Shown here: piece by piece, positions 9,491 through 16,839 of the stretch
Layout of the letters: each line of letters begins with the position of its first letter
Numbering within the stretch: the stretch's first letter is position 1
From: Neobacillus niacini NBRC 15566
GTDB lineage: Bacteria > Bacillota > Bacilli > Bacillales > Cytobacillaceae
DNA length: 64,000 bases
Direction: 5' to 3'
Assembly (NCBI RefSeq): GCF_001591505.1
Contig: NZ_BCVA01000001.1
Coordinates: 186,001 to 250,000, forward strand
The notes under the pieces: generated by a model
Database searches by the model: none
What the model was told of the DNA's origin: nothing
What the model saw: the letters and a program-made list of their open reading frames with translations, nothing else
Position numbers and translations under genes: made by a program

Positions 9491-9694
9491 CTATTGAAAC
9501 AAGAAGACAGATTTTATTTTTTGGAAGAGATCGTCAACAATTGACGCGACTTGAAACAAAATGTAAATAAAACCAAAGAGTGTTACCCACTGGGCATATT
9601 CCTTTTTCCCAACCTGATCGAGTACCGTATGCAAAAACGCAACCACTATACCTACTCCCGCTATTTTAAAAATAATGTCCACTTCTAAGCCCAT
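9491..9694 (-). CDS. spoIIIAC: Stage III sporulation protein AC
   Basis: A 67-residue membrane protein with two hydrophobic spans (about 7-25 and 35-55). The sequence VDIIFKIAGVGIVVAFLH and KKEYAQWVTLFGFIYILFQ is typical of SpoIIIAC, which is related to SpoIIIAD. Third gene of the operon, 11 bases after spoIIIAB. Confidence 0.95.
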   Translation of the reverse strand: MGLEVDIIFKIAGVGIVVAFLHTVLDQVGKKEYAQWVTLFGFIYILFQVASIVDDLFQKIKSVFLFQ

Positions 9695-9705
9695 TGCTTT
9701 TCCCC

Positions 9706-10221
9706 CTAAATTAATAAAATGATCAGTAATAATCCTGAAAAGAACCCTAAACTCTTTACCATCTTTTCATATTTTGCTTGGCTTTGAATGGCGTCTGCTT
9801 CTTCTCTTTCGAGGTGGGAAAGAGTTAGCATAATATGTTTCTGCTGGGAAAAGCGATCGTGCCGACCGAGGGTTTCCCCGAATTGTTTCATAATTTCAAA
9901 TTCACCTTGTTTAAATGCTGTTTGATTCCAAATCTCCTTTAAGCTGTCTCCCCAAGCGTCTTTAACCGTTGTTTCTGTATCAGTTAATCTCTTTGCAAAT
10001 CCTTCAAAAAAAGAAGACAATGGCTGAGAAAGTTGTGCAGCCAATCTTCTCGCCGCTTCATGCAAGGGTGTATGACCATACATAATTTCTGCTTCAAGTG
10101 ATTGCAGGGCAGATTTTAACTGCCTGAGCTGCCTCGGGCGCTCGCTTAAATGTTTGGCAGCTTCAAACCCCGTCCAAGTGGTAGCGAGTATAATAAAAAT
10201 GGCGCCAATTATCTTAACCAT
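9706..10221 (-). CDS. spoIIIAB: Stage III sporulation protein AB
   Basis: A 171-residue SpoIIIAB protein. It has an N-terminal membrane anchor (KIIGAIFIILATTWTGFEAA), a helical cytoplasmic domain with RPRQLRQLKSALQSLEAEI and YGHTPLHEAARRLA, and a C-terminal membrane segment (about 153-171). The fold resembles type II secretion GspF domains. It begins directly after the spoIIIAA stop. Confidence 0.95.
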   Translation of the reverse strand: MVKIIGAIFIILATTWTGFEAAKHLSERPRQLRQLKSALQSLEAEIMYGHTPLHEAARRLAAQLSQPLSSFFEGFAKRLTDTETTVKDAWGDSLKEIWNQTAFKQGEFEIMKQFGETLGRHDRFSQQKHIMLTLSHLEREEADAIQSQAKYEKMVKSLGFFSGLLLIILLI

Positions 10222-11145
10222 TTACATCACTCTCACTTTTTGACTCAGTTCTTTTCCGCTTCCATCCAAAATATGTGTAATGGTTCCTGGTCCTTGTGAT
10301 CTGCTGAGTACAATAAATCGTTGAAATATGTTCTGCTCAATAATGGATTTTAATGAAGGTCTGTTCTTTACCTCATCTAAGCTTGCTCCATGTGTGGTCA
10401 TAATTAGTTTGATGCCTGCGTGGACAGCTTCTTGAATCGCATCTGCGTCCTCAATTCGACCAATTTCATCGACAACTAACACATCCGGACTCATGGAACG
10501 AATCATCATCATCATCCCCTCTGCTTTTGGGCAGGCATCTAACACATCTAGACGATGACCGAACGACATTTGCGGAATGCCATTAACACACCCGGCAATT
10601 TCTGAACGTTCATCCACGATCCCTACCTTATATGCGTGGATTCCTCTTTCATGATTTCCGGTTGAAATGATTCTGGCAATATCACGTAAAAGTGTCGTTT
10701 TCCCTGTTTGGGGAGGACCGACAATCATTGTATGCATCCAGGAATCATTGAATATAAAGGGAGTAATCGTCTCTGCTATTCCTAACTTCTCTTTGGCAAT
10801 CCGGATATTAAAAGAAGCAATATCCCTTAATGCTTTTACCTTTCCTTCTTCAAGAATCACCTTTCCTGCAAGTCCAATCCGATGACCTCCTGAAACAGTT
10901 ATATACCCTCGCTTCAACTCTTCCTCAAGCGTATAGATGGAGAATTGGCTGATTTTATTCATTAGATGGAACGCATCTTCTTGCTGAATGATGTACGAGA
11001 GAAATCTCGGAGCTCCTTTCATCGTGATTTCTATAGGTCGTCCGATGCGAATCCGGATTTCTTCCAATTCTGCTTTTTGATTAGGAGGGATTTTACTGAT
11101 TAGATCGGCAATGTTTTTTGGTAAGAATTTTATGATCGTTTCCAC
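10222..11145 (-). CDS. spoIIIAA: Stage III sporulation protein AA (ATPase)
   Basis: The 307-residue cytoplasmic ATPase that powers the SpoIIIA-SpoIIQ channel, related to secretion ATPases. It has Walker A GPPQTGKTTLLRDI, Walker B DVLVVDEIGRIEDADAI, and the sensor-like TTHGASLDEV. GTITHILDG lies near the C-terminus. First gene of the spoIIIA operon; GGAGGAAAAAATG gives a strong start. Expression should be mother-cell specific through the sigma-E promoter upstream. Confidence 0.96.
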   Translation of the reverse strand: METIIKFLPKNIADLISKIPPNQKAELEEIRIRIGRPIEITMKGAPRFLSYIIQQEDAFHLMNKISQFSIYTLEEELKRGYITVSGGHRIGLAGKVILEEGKVKALRDIASFNIRIAKEKLGIAETITPFIFNDSWMHTMIVGPPQTGKTTLLRDIARIISTGNHERGIHAYKVGIVDERSEIAGCVNGIPQMSFGHRLDVLDACPKAEGMMMMIRSMSPDVLVVDEIGRIEDADAIQEAVHAGIKLIMTTHGASLDEVKNRPSLKSIIEQNIFQRFIVLSRSQGPGTITHILDGSGKELSQKVRVM

Positions 11146-11181
11146 ATTTTTTCCTCCTTTGTTGCTTGTCTCATTATTTAA

Positions 11182-11209
11182 AATGTATGCCCTTTGATAA
11201 GCATTATGA
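11182..11209 (-). promoter_or_regulatory. Sigma-E-type promoter of the spoIIIA operon
   Basis: On the minus strand TCATAAT (-35, 11209-11203) and CATACATT (-10, 11189-11182) are separated by 13 bases, an almost ideal match to the sigma-E consensus (ATA-type -35, CATACA-T -10). It lies about 40 bases before spoIIIAA, which is known to be a sigma-E operon in B. subtilis. Confidence 0.85.
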
Positions 11210-11341
11210 CTTTGAAAATTTCAATTCTTTTAAAATACTCTTATATTCTATTTTTTTGAGAGGGTTACTAGAACCAGGAATACTTCATGTGGCTCAGCGT
11301 ATTTTATTTAGTAAAGGATTTTTTATAAGGGGGGAAAGACC

Positions 11342-12016
11342 ATGAAGATTCAGAACCCTGGATACCTTATTACCGAGAGCCAACAGAACAACATAATAAA
11401 AGTAAGAGGGGAAGGAGAAATCGCCGTTCAGCCAGATACAGTCTCTGTTAATCTCGGTATTGTGACTGATAGTAAAGAATTAATTGACGCACAGCAGCAG
11501 AATTCAATGGCTGCAAACAAGATAATTGATACTCTCATTAGGTCGGGGATTATTAAAAATCACATACAGACCTTTGATTATCGAATTGAACCAGAATACG
11601 ACTATAATCAAGGAACACAAATATTTCGTGGATATAAAATTACACATATTTTGCAGGTGAAGATAGAGGACTTAACGAATATTGGTAAAGTTGTTGATAC
11701 TGCTGTTCAAAACGGCGCCAACTATGTTGCTAATGTTCAATTTACAACTAGTCACAAAGAATATTATTATCAACATGCTCTTACAATCGCTTTAAACAAT
11801 GCCAACAACAAAGCGAGGACCATAGCCAATACCCTAAGGGTGACTCTCAATCCGACCCCCATACTCGTGATAGAAAACGGCGACATAATCCAGCCCTATG
11901 AAAGCCAGCAACTTACATTTGCTAAAATCACGAGCAATACACAAATTCAACCAGGACAACTGATCGTCAAAGCAAGTGTATCAGCAGAATTTAAATATCT
12001 TTCCATTGGTGGATAA
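11342..12016 (+). CDS. SIMPL (DUF541) domain protein
   Basis: A 224-residue SIMPL/DUF541 protein. The family signature IKVRGEGEIAVQPDTVSVNLGI is near the N-terminus, followed by an ABC-like repeat with YRIEPEYDYNQGTQIFRGYKITH and a C-terminal ITSNTQIQPGQLIVKASVSAEF. No signal peptide is visible, unlike many SIMPL proteins. Members bind or affect signalling and stress proteins, but the molecular role is not established. It is transcribed on its own, with AAGGGGGGAAAGACC before the ATG. It sits at the left border of the ccm region. Confidence 0.88.
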   Translation: MKIQNPGYLITESQQNNIIKVRGEGEIAVQPDTVSVNLGIVTDSKELIDAQQQNSMAANKIIDTLIRSGIIKNHIQTFDYRIEPEYDYNQGTQIFRGYKITHILQVKIEDLTNIGKVVDTAVQNGANYVANVQFTTSHKEYYYQHALTIALNNANNKARTIANTLRVTLNPTPILVIENGDIIQPYESQQLTFAKITSNTQIQPGQLIVKASVSAEFKYLSIGG

Positions 12017-12020
12017 AAAA

Positions 12021-12059
12021 AGGATTGAATCACTCGAAAAGTGATTCAATCCTCTTTTA
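12021..12059. terminator. Bidirectional terminator between the SIMPL gene and resA
   Basis: A 14-bp perfect stem (AGGATTGAATCACT / AGTGATTCAATCCT) with a 5-base loop, U-rich on both strands (CTTTTAT after it, AAAAAAA before it). It ends the plus-strand SIMPL transcript and the minus-strand ccm-resA transcript. Confidence 0.9.
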
Positions 12060-12062
12060 TCA

Positions 12063-12572
12063 TTATTGGTCATACTTTTTTACCATTGCATATAATTGAG
12101 CAGAAGTAACAGGACCATTGTAATGCTCTCTTATGACTCCTTTTCTATCAATGATAAAGGTTTCTGGCTGGCCGGTAACATTATACTTTTTGGCAACTTT
12201 AGAATTGTAGTCAAATACATAAACAGCAGGTGTATTATATTTTTTTAAGAATTTTTTAACTCGTTCCTTTGTTTCACCCTTGTTAATCATGATTAATCGG
12301 TATTGATCACCATAATCTTTTGCGAATGCTTCTAGCTCTGGAGCTTCATCCACACACGGTTTACACCATGAAGCAAAATAATTCAGGATGATAATTTCAC
12401 CTTTGTAATCAGAAAGCTTCGTATTTGTTCCTTCTAAGTTTGGCAGTTCGAAATTATAGGCTTGATCCCCTACATCAGTATTGTCACCTTTGCTAGCCAA
12501 ACTATATCCAAAAAATCCAAACATTCCAATTAATAGAAACAACACGAGTAAGTTAATGACTCGTCTGCTCAT
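12063..12572 (-). CDS. resA: Membrane-anchored thiol-disulfide oxidoreductase (ResA/CcmG type)
   Basis: A 169-residue extracytoplasmic thioredoxin tethered by one N-terminal membrane segment (NLLVLFLLIGMFGFFGYSLA). The active site is ASWCKPC (Cys70, Cys73) and the cis-Pro region reads TGQPETFIID. Such proteins reduce the CxxCH thiols of apocytochrome c before haem attachment. The last gene of the ccm run, separated from ccmD by a hairpin. In B. subtilis resA precedes resB/resC; here it follows System I genes, so it probably does the CcmG job. Functional naming between ResA and CcmG is not decided by sequence alone. Confidence 0.88.
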   Translation of the reverse strand: MSRRVINLLVLFLLIGMFGFFGYSLASKGDNTDVGDQAYNFELPNLEGTNTKLSDYKGEIIILNYFASWCKPCVDEAPELEAFAKDYGDQYRLIMINKGETKERVKKFLKKYNTPAVYVFDYNSKVAKKYNVTGQPETFIIDRKGVIREHYNGPVTSAQLYAMVKKYDQ

Positions 12573-12608
12573 TCTGCTTCCTCCTGACAGAAATAAGTAG
12601 TTTTATAG

Positions 12609-12639
12609 AAATGGCCTGTTCTGTGTTAACAGGCCATTT
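12609..12639 (-). terminator. Intra-operon hairpin between ccmD and resA
   Basis: A 12-bp perfect stem (AAATGGCCTGTT / AACAGGCCATTT) with a 7-base loop. The tract that follows on the minus strand (TCTATAAAAC) is only weakly U-rich, so it may be a leaky terminator or an mRNA-stabilising element that changes the resA:ccm ratio. Confidence 0.55.
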
Positions 12640-12646
12640 TCTACTT

Positions 12647-12772
12647 CTACCTATCTAATTGTTTTAAAAACTCAATATCTTTTTTAAGACTATTATGACG
12701 TTTTCCAATCAGAAGCATGTAACCAAAAATAATTACCCAAACGACTGAATATGCTGCGTACATGAATCCCAT
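12647..12772 (-). CDS. ccmD: CcmD-type haem exporter small subunit
   Basis: A 41-residue membrane peptide reading MGFMYAAYSVVWVIIFGYML and then a basic amphipathic tail (GKRHNSLKKDIEFLKQLDR). This is the CcmD pattern: an AAYxVVW membrane entry, one span, and a Lys/Arg-Leu tail facing the cytoplasm. In System I, CcmD holds haem-loaded CcmE at CcmABC. GGAGG lies eight bases before the ATG, 12 bases after the ccmC stop. Position and pattern make the call good despite the small size. Confidence 0.88.
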   Translation of the reverse strand: MGFMYAAYSVVWVIIFGYMLLIGKRHNSLKKDIEFLKQLDR

Positions 12773-12784
12773 GATTAATTCCTC

Positions 12785-13546
12785 CTAGTTTTCTAATCTT
12801 TCTCGTAATTTTTCTTTGTAGTGACCCACTTTTATTCTCATATTTTCAAATGATACTCCCTTATGAAGAATATATGCATAAAGGAAGGTAAATGCAGTAA
12901 TCGTAACCAACAAAGCAACAAGCATACTAGGTGCTATCCCTCCGCCTTGTTGAGATGGTCCCTCTCCAAAAACAATTGGATGGAATTTTGATTGCCACCA
13001 GCGAATCGCAAAAAATACAATTGGAACATCTGCAAACCCTATAATTCCGAATACTGCAGCAAGTCTTGCTTTTTTATCCCAAACGCCATCCATCTGGCGA
13101 ACCATTAGATAAGCCATAAAGAGGAAAAAGAGAATCAATGTTGTAGTTAACCGTGGTTCCCATGCCCACCATGTATTCCAAGAAGATTTCGCCCAGATTG
13201 GACCTGTAGTTAGAACGATAGCTGTAAACACTACCCCTATTTCTGCCGATACATAGGCATAGGTGTCAAAAATTCGTTTACGCTTTACTAAAAACAAGAT
13301 ACTGAAGACAAATGTTACAAAGAATGCTAAAAATGCTACCCAGGCTGAGGGAACATGCATATAAAATATCTTTTGTACCGCACCCATTGTTTTTTCAATT
13401 TCGGCATACATGAAAATAAAGTAGAATGCCGCTAACATTGAAACTACCATACCACCATATAATAGTTTGGTTATCACAGAACTTCTAACGGGGGCCAAAT
13501 CTACCATTGGAAGTTGCGCCTTTTCTCTTTCAAGATTCATACTCAT
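12785..13546 (-). CDS. ccmC: Haem exporter/handling protein CcmC
   Basis: A 253-residue protein with six hydrophobic spans and the tryptophan-rich haem-handling motif SSWNTWWAWEPRLTT (about residues 121-135), flanked by conserved histidines (YMHVPSAW near 64 and KFHPIVFG near 195). In System I, CcmC loads haem onto CcmE. The start MSMNLERE has GGAGG eight bases upstream and lies three bases from the ccmB stop. A ResC/CcsA assignment was considered, but the length, two-histidine layout and neighbours ccmA, ccmB and ccmD argue for CcmC. Confidence 0.93.
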   Translation of the reverse strand: MSMNLEREKAQLPMVDLAPVRSSVITKLLYGGMVVSMLAAFYFIFMYAEIEKTMGAVQKIFYMHVPSAWVAFLAFFVTFVFSILFLVKRKRIFDTYAYVSAEIGVVFTAIVLTTGPIWAKSSWNTWWAWEPRLTTTLILFFLFMAYLMVRQMDGVWDKKARLAAVFGIIGFADVPIVFFAIRWWQSKFHPIVFGEGPSQQGGGIAPSMLVALLVTITAFTFLYAYILHKGVSFENMRIKVGHYKEKLRERLEN

Positions 13547-13549
13547 CTC

Positions 13550-14227
13550 TTAAACCTCCAGAACATACTCAATTAATAAAAAACATAGAACAAAGAAAAT
13601 TACATCATAGGCAGTTACCAATTGCAGCCAGGCAATGGCAGTCGGTAATTTCTCCATATTCGTTAGTATGATTTTTGTTGCTTGCGTAACACCAATCAAG
13701 ACAGGACTGGTCATTGGGAATAGCAAAAGCGGTAATAACATTTCACTACTCTTCGAATTGGAAGCAAGTGCTGCCAAAAATGTTCCAATCGCAATGAATC
13801 CAAAACTACCGACAAATAATACTAAAATGAAATAGAGAATGCTGCCGGTGATTTTAAAATCAAATAAGAGAAAGAGAAAAGGAATGGATACAAGCTCTAC
13901 AACTAATATCATTGAAAAGTTTGCCAGGAATTTACCTAAGTAAATGCTAGAAGCATCCATAGGTGCAACCAGCAGACCATGCATCGTATCATTTCGCTGC
14001 TCTGATACTAATGAGCGATTTAGTCCTAATATTCCTGAAAATACTATGATAATCCAGACAGCACCGGGAATAACTGCTTTTGTAGTATTATTTGCTGGAT
14101 CGAAAGCAAAGCTTAGTACTAAGATGACTAATCCTGCAAAAATAATCATGGTTCCCAAAACTTGCTTTGTTCTTAATTCTGAATAGATATCTTTTTTTGC
14201 GATAGTGAGGGCTGTTCTTAACATCAA
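13550..14227 (-). CDS. ccmB: Haem exporter permease CcmB
   Basis: A 225-residue ABC permease with about six spans. It begins RTALTIAKKDIYSELRTKQV and has the family-typical LNRSLVSEQRNDTMHGLLVAP and SEMLLPLLLFPMTSPVLIGV. It pairs with CcmA to release holo-CcmE from CcmC. It overlaps ccmA by four bases (ATGA), so translation is coupled. Confidence 0.93.
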   Translation of the reverse strand: MMLRTALTIAKKDIYSELRTKQVLGTMIIFAGLVILVLSFAFDPANNTTKAVIPGAVWIIIVFSGILGLNRSLVSEQRNDTMHGLLVAPMDASSIYLGKFLANFSMILVVELVSIPFLFLLFDFKITGSILYFILVLFVGSFGFIAIGTFLAALASNSKSSEMLLPLLLFPMTSPVLIGVTQATKIILTNMEKLPTAIAWLQLVTAYDVIFFVLCFLLIEYVLEV

Positions 14228-14931
14228 GAAACCCCCTCTACTAGTACCTGATATTTTTCAGAAACTAAATTTAGTGATTTATTATTTATTTTAAAATCAT
14301 CCGCAATCTTGCCATTTTTCACGATAATAATTCGATCACAAATTGCAGCAGCTTGCTTGAAATCATGGGTTACCATTAATGTGGTACATCCTTTTTCTTT
14401 CATAGAAAGGATGACATTATTTAATATGGAAATGGCACCTTGATCCAACCCGGTATGTGGTTCGTCTAGCAGCATAATTTTGGGTTCATGAATGATGGCT
14501 CTTGCAATCGCTATCCTTTGAATCATTCCGCGCGAAAAATTCTTTACAGGTTCATTAATAAAGAATGATAAGCCTACCTCATTTACAAGATTCCTTGCTC
14601 TCTTTTCGACATCCTTGACACCATATAAGTCACCAAAAAAAACTAAGTTTTCTAATGGCGTGTAGTGATCATATAACAAGCTGGAATGAGGCAAGTAACC
14701 AAACAATTTCTTTACTTCAATATGATCCTTTATTAAATCCAATCCGTTAATCTTCACAAGGCCAGATGTAGGCTTGATTAATGTTGCGAGTACTTTAAGC
14801 AGTGTACTTTTTCCTGCACCATTTGGACCAAGTATTGCAACTGTTTCGCCTTGAGTAATGGATAGGTCAATACCTCGCAGGATTAACTTATTGTCGGCTT
14901 GCTTCGTAAGCTTTTTTATTTCAATCATCAA
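14224..14931 (-). CDS. ccmA: Haem exporter ATP-binding protein CcmA
   Basis: A 235-residue ABC ATPase: Walker A GPNGAGKSTLLK, signature NFSRGMIQRIAIARA, Walker B KIMLLDEPHTGLD, and H-loop VTHDF. By position between the Ccm genes and its overlap with ccmB it is CcmA rather than another exporter. It lies 21 bases downstream of the 331-residue membrane protein gene. Confidence 0.92.
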   Translation of the reverse strand: MMIEIKKLTKQADNKLILRGIDLSITQGETVAILGPNGAGKSTLLKVLATLIKPTSGLVKINGLDLIKDHIEVKKLFGYLPHSSLLYDHYTPLENLVFFGDLYGVKDVEKRARNLVNEVGLSFFINEPVKNFSRGMIQRIAIARAIIHEPKIMLLDEPHTGLDQGAISILNNVILSMKEKGCTTLMVTHDFKQAAAICDRIIIVKNGKIADDFKINNKSLNLVSEKYQVLVEGVS

Positions 14932-14952
14932 GTATCCCTCGCATTCCGACTG

Positions 14953-15948
14953 TTACTCTACAAATTGGCGTAAATTTATTTTCACTTGCACTAAATGCTG
15001 TTTGTATGCAGCCAATTTAGCTTGATAGTCCTCTTCTGTCATATTTCCATCACCGAAGTTTTCTTCTAATTCAATAATTTTATCCAAAATTGCTTTTTGC
15101 TTCGCCATAAGATTTTTAAAAGCTGATTCTTCTTTATCTGCTCCAAGCCTCTTTTCTTCCGCCATTGCCTTCATCCTGAAATAGGCAAAATAGGACAATG
15201 CTGCAATAATAATTGCACCTATAACAATTAAGAAAACATGTGGATCCCAGCTGTGTAATGGTGATTGTGACCACATTCGAAGGTGGCCGGGATTATGGAA
15301 GGCTGGTGCTGTTTTCGTTACATTCCCTTTTGTTGCACTTGCTCCTTGATCTGTGGACGCTTGTGTTTCACTAGGTGATGGTTGTTTCTCTTTGTCATAA
15401 ACCATGGTAAAGGATTGTTGGGCTTGAATGCCTTCAACACTGTACCCTTGATAATTCTGATCATCCATTTTGAACAGACCTTGATTTGTTGCTGTAACAT
15501 TCTTAAATTCAATGCTTCCCATTCCCTCTGGAACAAGAATTTGCATCATTTGAACAGGGTAGTCAAAGCTTAAATTAATTTCTTTGCCTTTTGCGATTCT
15601 ATAGCTATATGGTAAAACTACTGTCTGATTTGCTGGAATAGGATCGGTAGTGATAAATCCCGTATCCACCTGCTTTTGAGCCATTTTGTTATCTAAAAAG
15701 GTAAATCCTATTGCTCCTGTTGGGATAGTGACATTCAAAACTGCTTCACCTGTGCCGTCACCTTTAAATTCCTCTGCTGTTGTATTGGTGTAATTCACCA
15801 TGTTCATCATATTGGTTGAACCATCTTCTGCAGGGCTAACGACGAGGTAATGCATATCAACAGATATCGCTGATTCTGCAGCTGCCATTCCGTGGATAGG
15901 AATAAGCAGCAGCAGCCCGAGGAGGAAAAAGGTGATTTTTTTTATCAC
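14953..15948 (-). CDS. Membrane protein of unknown function embedded in the ccm operon (paralogue B)
   Basis: A 331-residue protein with an N-terminal signal peptide (KKITFFLLGLLLLIPIHGMAAA), an extracytoplasmic beta-rich domain of about 200 residues containing LNVTIPTGAIGFTFL, a Ser/Thr/Gln linker, one membrane span near residues 238-255 and a cytoplasmic coiled tail with GNMTEEDYQAKLAAYKQ resembling a SHOCT/CcmI-like helical hairpin. It has the same architecture and the shared (A/T)IP.GAIGF-type motif as the protein at 19316-20386, so the two look paralogous. It overlaps the CcmI-like gene by four bases. A role in apocytochrome or haem delivery is inferred from the operon only. Confidence 0.75.
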   Translation of the reverse strand: MIKKITFFLLGLLLLIPIHGMAAAESAISVDMHYLVVSPAEDGSTNMMNMVNYTNTTAEEFKGDGTGEAVLNVTIPTGAIGFTFLDNKMAQKQVDTGFITTDPIPANQTVVLPYSYRIAKGKEINLSFDYPVQMMQILVPEGMGSIEFKNVTATNQGLFKMDDQNYQGYSVEGIQAQQSFTMVYDKEKQPSPSETQASTDQGASATKGNVTKTAPAFHNPGHLRMWSQSPLHSWDPHVFLIVIGAIIIAALSYFAYFRMKAMAEEKRLGADKEESAFKNLMAKQKAILDKIIELEENFGDGNMTEEDYQAKLAAYKQHLVQVKINLRQFVE

Positions 15949-16331
15949 TTTCCTTCCCCCTTTTTATTTTGATAACACTTCATTGAAGCCTCGATTTCAC
16001 TTTCTATTTCAGCCATTAAATCCTTGTCAACAGCCAGAGATGTCATTTGCTCTTCTTCATCCTTCATTATGCTGACAACTTGTACTTCATATTGTTTCTT
16101 CAGATTTTTATAATCTGCGTGGGAGATTTTATCCATTTTGTATTCAAACTCTAGTTCATTTAGAGTGGATAAAAGCATTTCTTTGTTTGAGGCAGTATCC
16201 TGACCCAAGTTTGCGAAACTTAAATATGAATCCCAAGAAAAGAAAGGAGCTAGAACGAGAAATAAACAAATGAGCACAAGCGCAGCTGTGAATATCATTG
16301 AAATGATCGAAATTTCTTGCATTATGTTCAC
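15945..16331 (-). CDS. CcmI-like membrane protein
   Basis: A 128-residue protein with one N-terminal span (IISMIFTAALVLICLFLVLAP) and a cytoplasmic helical region. The segment LNELEFEYKMDKISHADYKNL resembles the helix after the membrane segments of CcmI (LxELEFDYxxGKIxxxDYxxL). The TPR part of proteobacterial CcmI is missing. It lies between ccmH and the paralogue-B gene, with four-base overlap to the latter. Family assignment is by motif and position; function in holding apocytochrome is inferred. Confidence 0.65.
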   Translation of the reverse strand: MNIMQEISIISMIFTAALVLICLFLVLAPFFSWDSYLSFANLGQDTASNKEMLLSTLNELEFEYKMDKISHADYKNLKKQYEVQVVSIMKDEEEQMTSLAVDKDLMAEIESEIEASMKCYQNKKGEGK

Positions 16332-16334
16332 ATC

Positions 16335-16838
16335 CTAAAGGTACTTTTTGCGTTCTTCTTCAATCATTGATGAGAGGATTTCATCTTCCACTTCATCCTT
16401 ATCACTTTCGTTGTCTGGAGTCTGTACTTCTGTTTCTTTTTTCTTCACCCATTTACGAATGATGAAGAATATCGCCACCCCTGCAAGTATTAAAACTACA
16501 AAAGGCATTACCCAAGCAACTAAACTGAATCCACTTTTTTCTGGGGCAGTTAAAATTTCTTCACCATAAATATTAACGTAGTATTCACGAATTTTTTCCT
16601 TATTCCAGCCCTTGTTCATCATTTCAACAATGTCTTCCTTAAAGCCAACAGTGAGATTACAAGTCTTAGGGTCACATTCAAAATGATCTTGACCACAGCC
16701 GCATGTACACATGAATTGTGAAGCTACTGCTTCAAATTCCTTAGATTTATAGTCAAACTCTTTCGCTTGTACTTGGATGATAGAAGCCTGAAAAATAAAT
16801 GCAATCAAAAGGAGTCCAATATAAATTTTACGTTTCAT
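16335..16838 (-). CDS. ccmH: Cytochrome c biogenesis protein CcmH-like
   Basis: A 167-residue protein: signal segment, extracytoplasmic CcmH domain with FMCTCGCGQ (Cys44, 46, 48) and a further CDPKTC (Cys55, 60), helical MMNKGWNKEKIREYYVNIYGEEIL, then a membrane span (about 105-125) and an acidic cytoplasmic tail. CcmH takes part in apocytochrome thiol reduction and haem ligation with CcmF. The start MKRKIYIGLL has AGAGG upstream; a 30-codon longer ORF runs into ccmF out of frame. Five clustered cysteines are more than the usual single LRCxxC. Confidence 0.88.
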   Translation of the reverse strand: MKRKIYIGLLLIAFIFQASIIQVQAKEFDYKSKEFEAVASQFMCTCGCGQDHFECDPKTCNLTVGFKEDIVEMMNKGWNKEKIREYYVNIYGEEILTAPEKSGFSLVAWVMPFVVLILAGVAIFFIIRKWVKKKETEVQTPDNESDKDEVEDEILSSMIEEERKKYL

Positions 16839-16839
16839 A

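Noticed and set aside
12785..13546. Assignment of the CcmC protein to ResC/CcsA of System II
   Set aside because: The protein is short, has the two-His CcmC layout, and lies between ccmB and ccmD.
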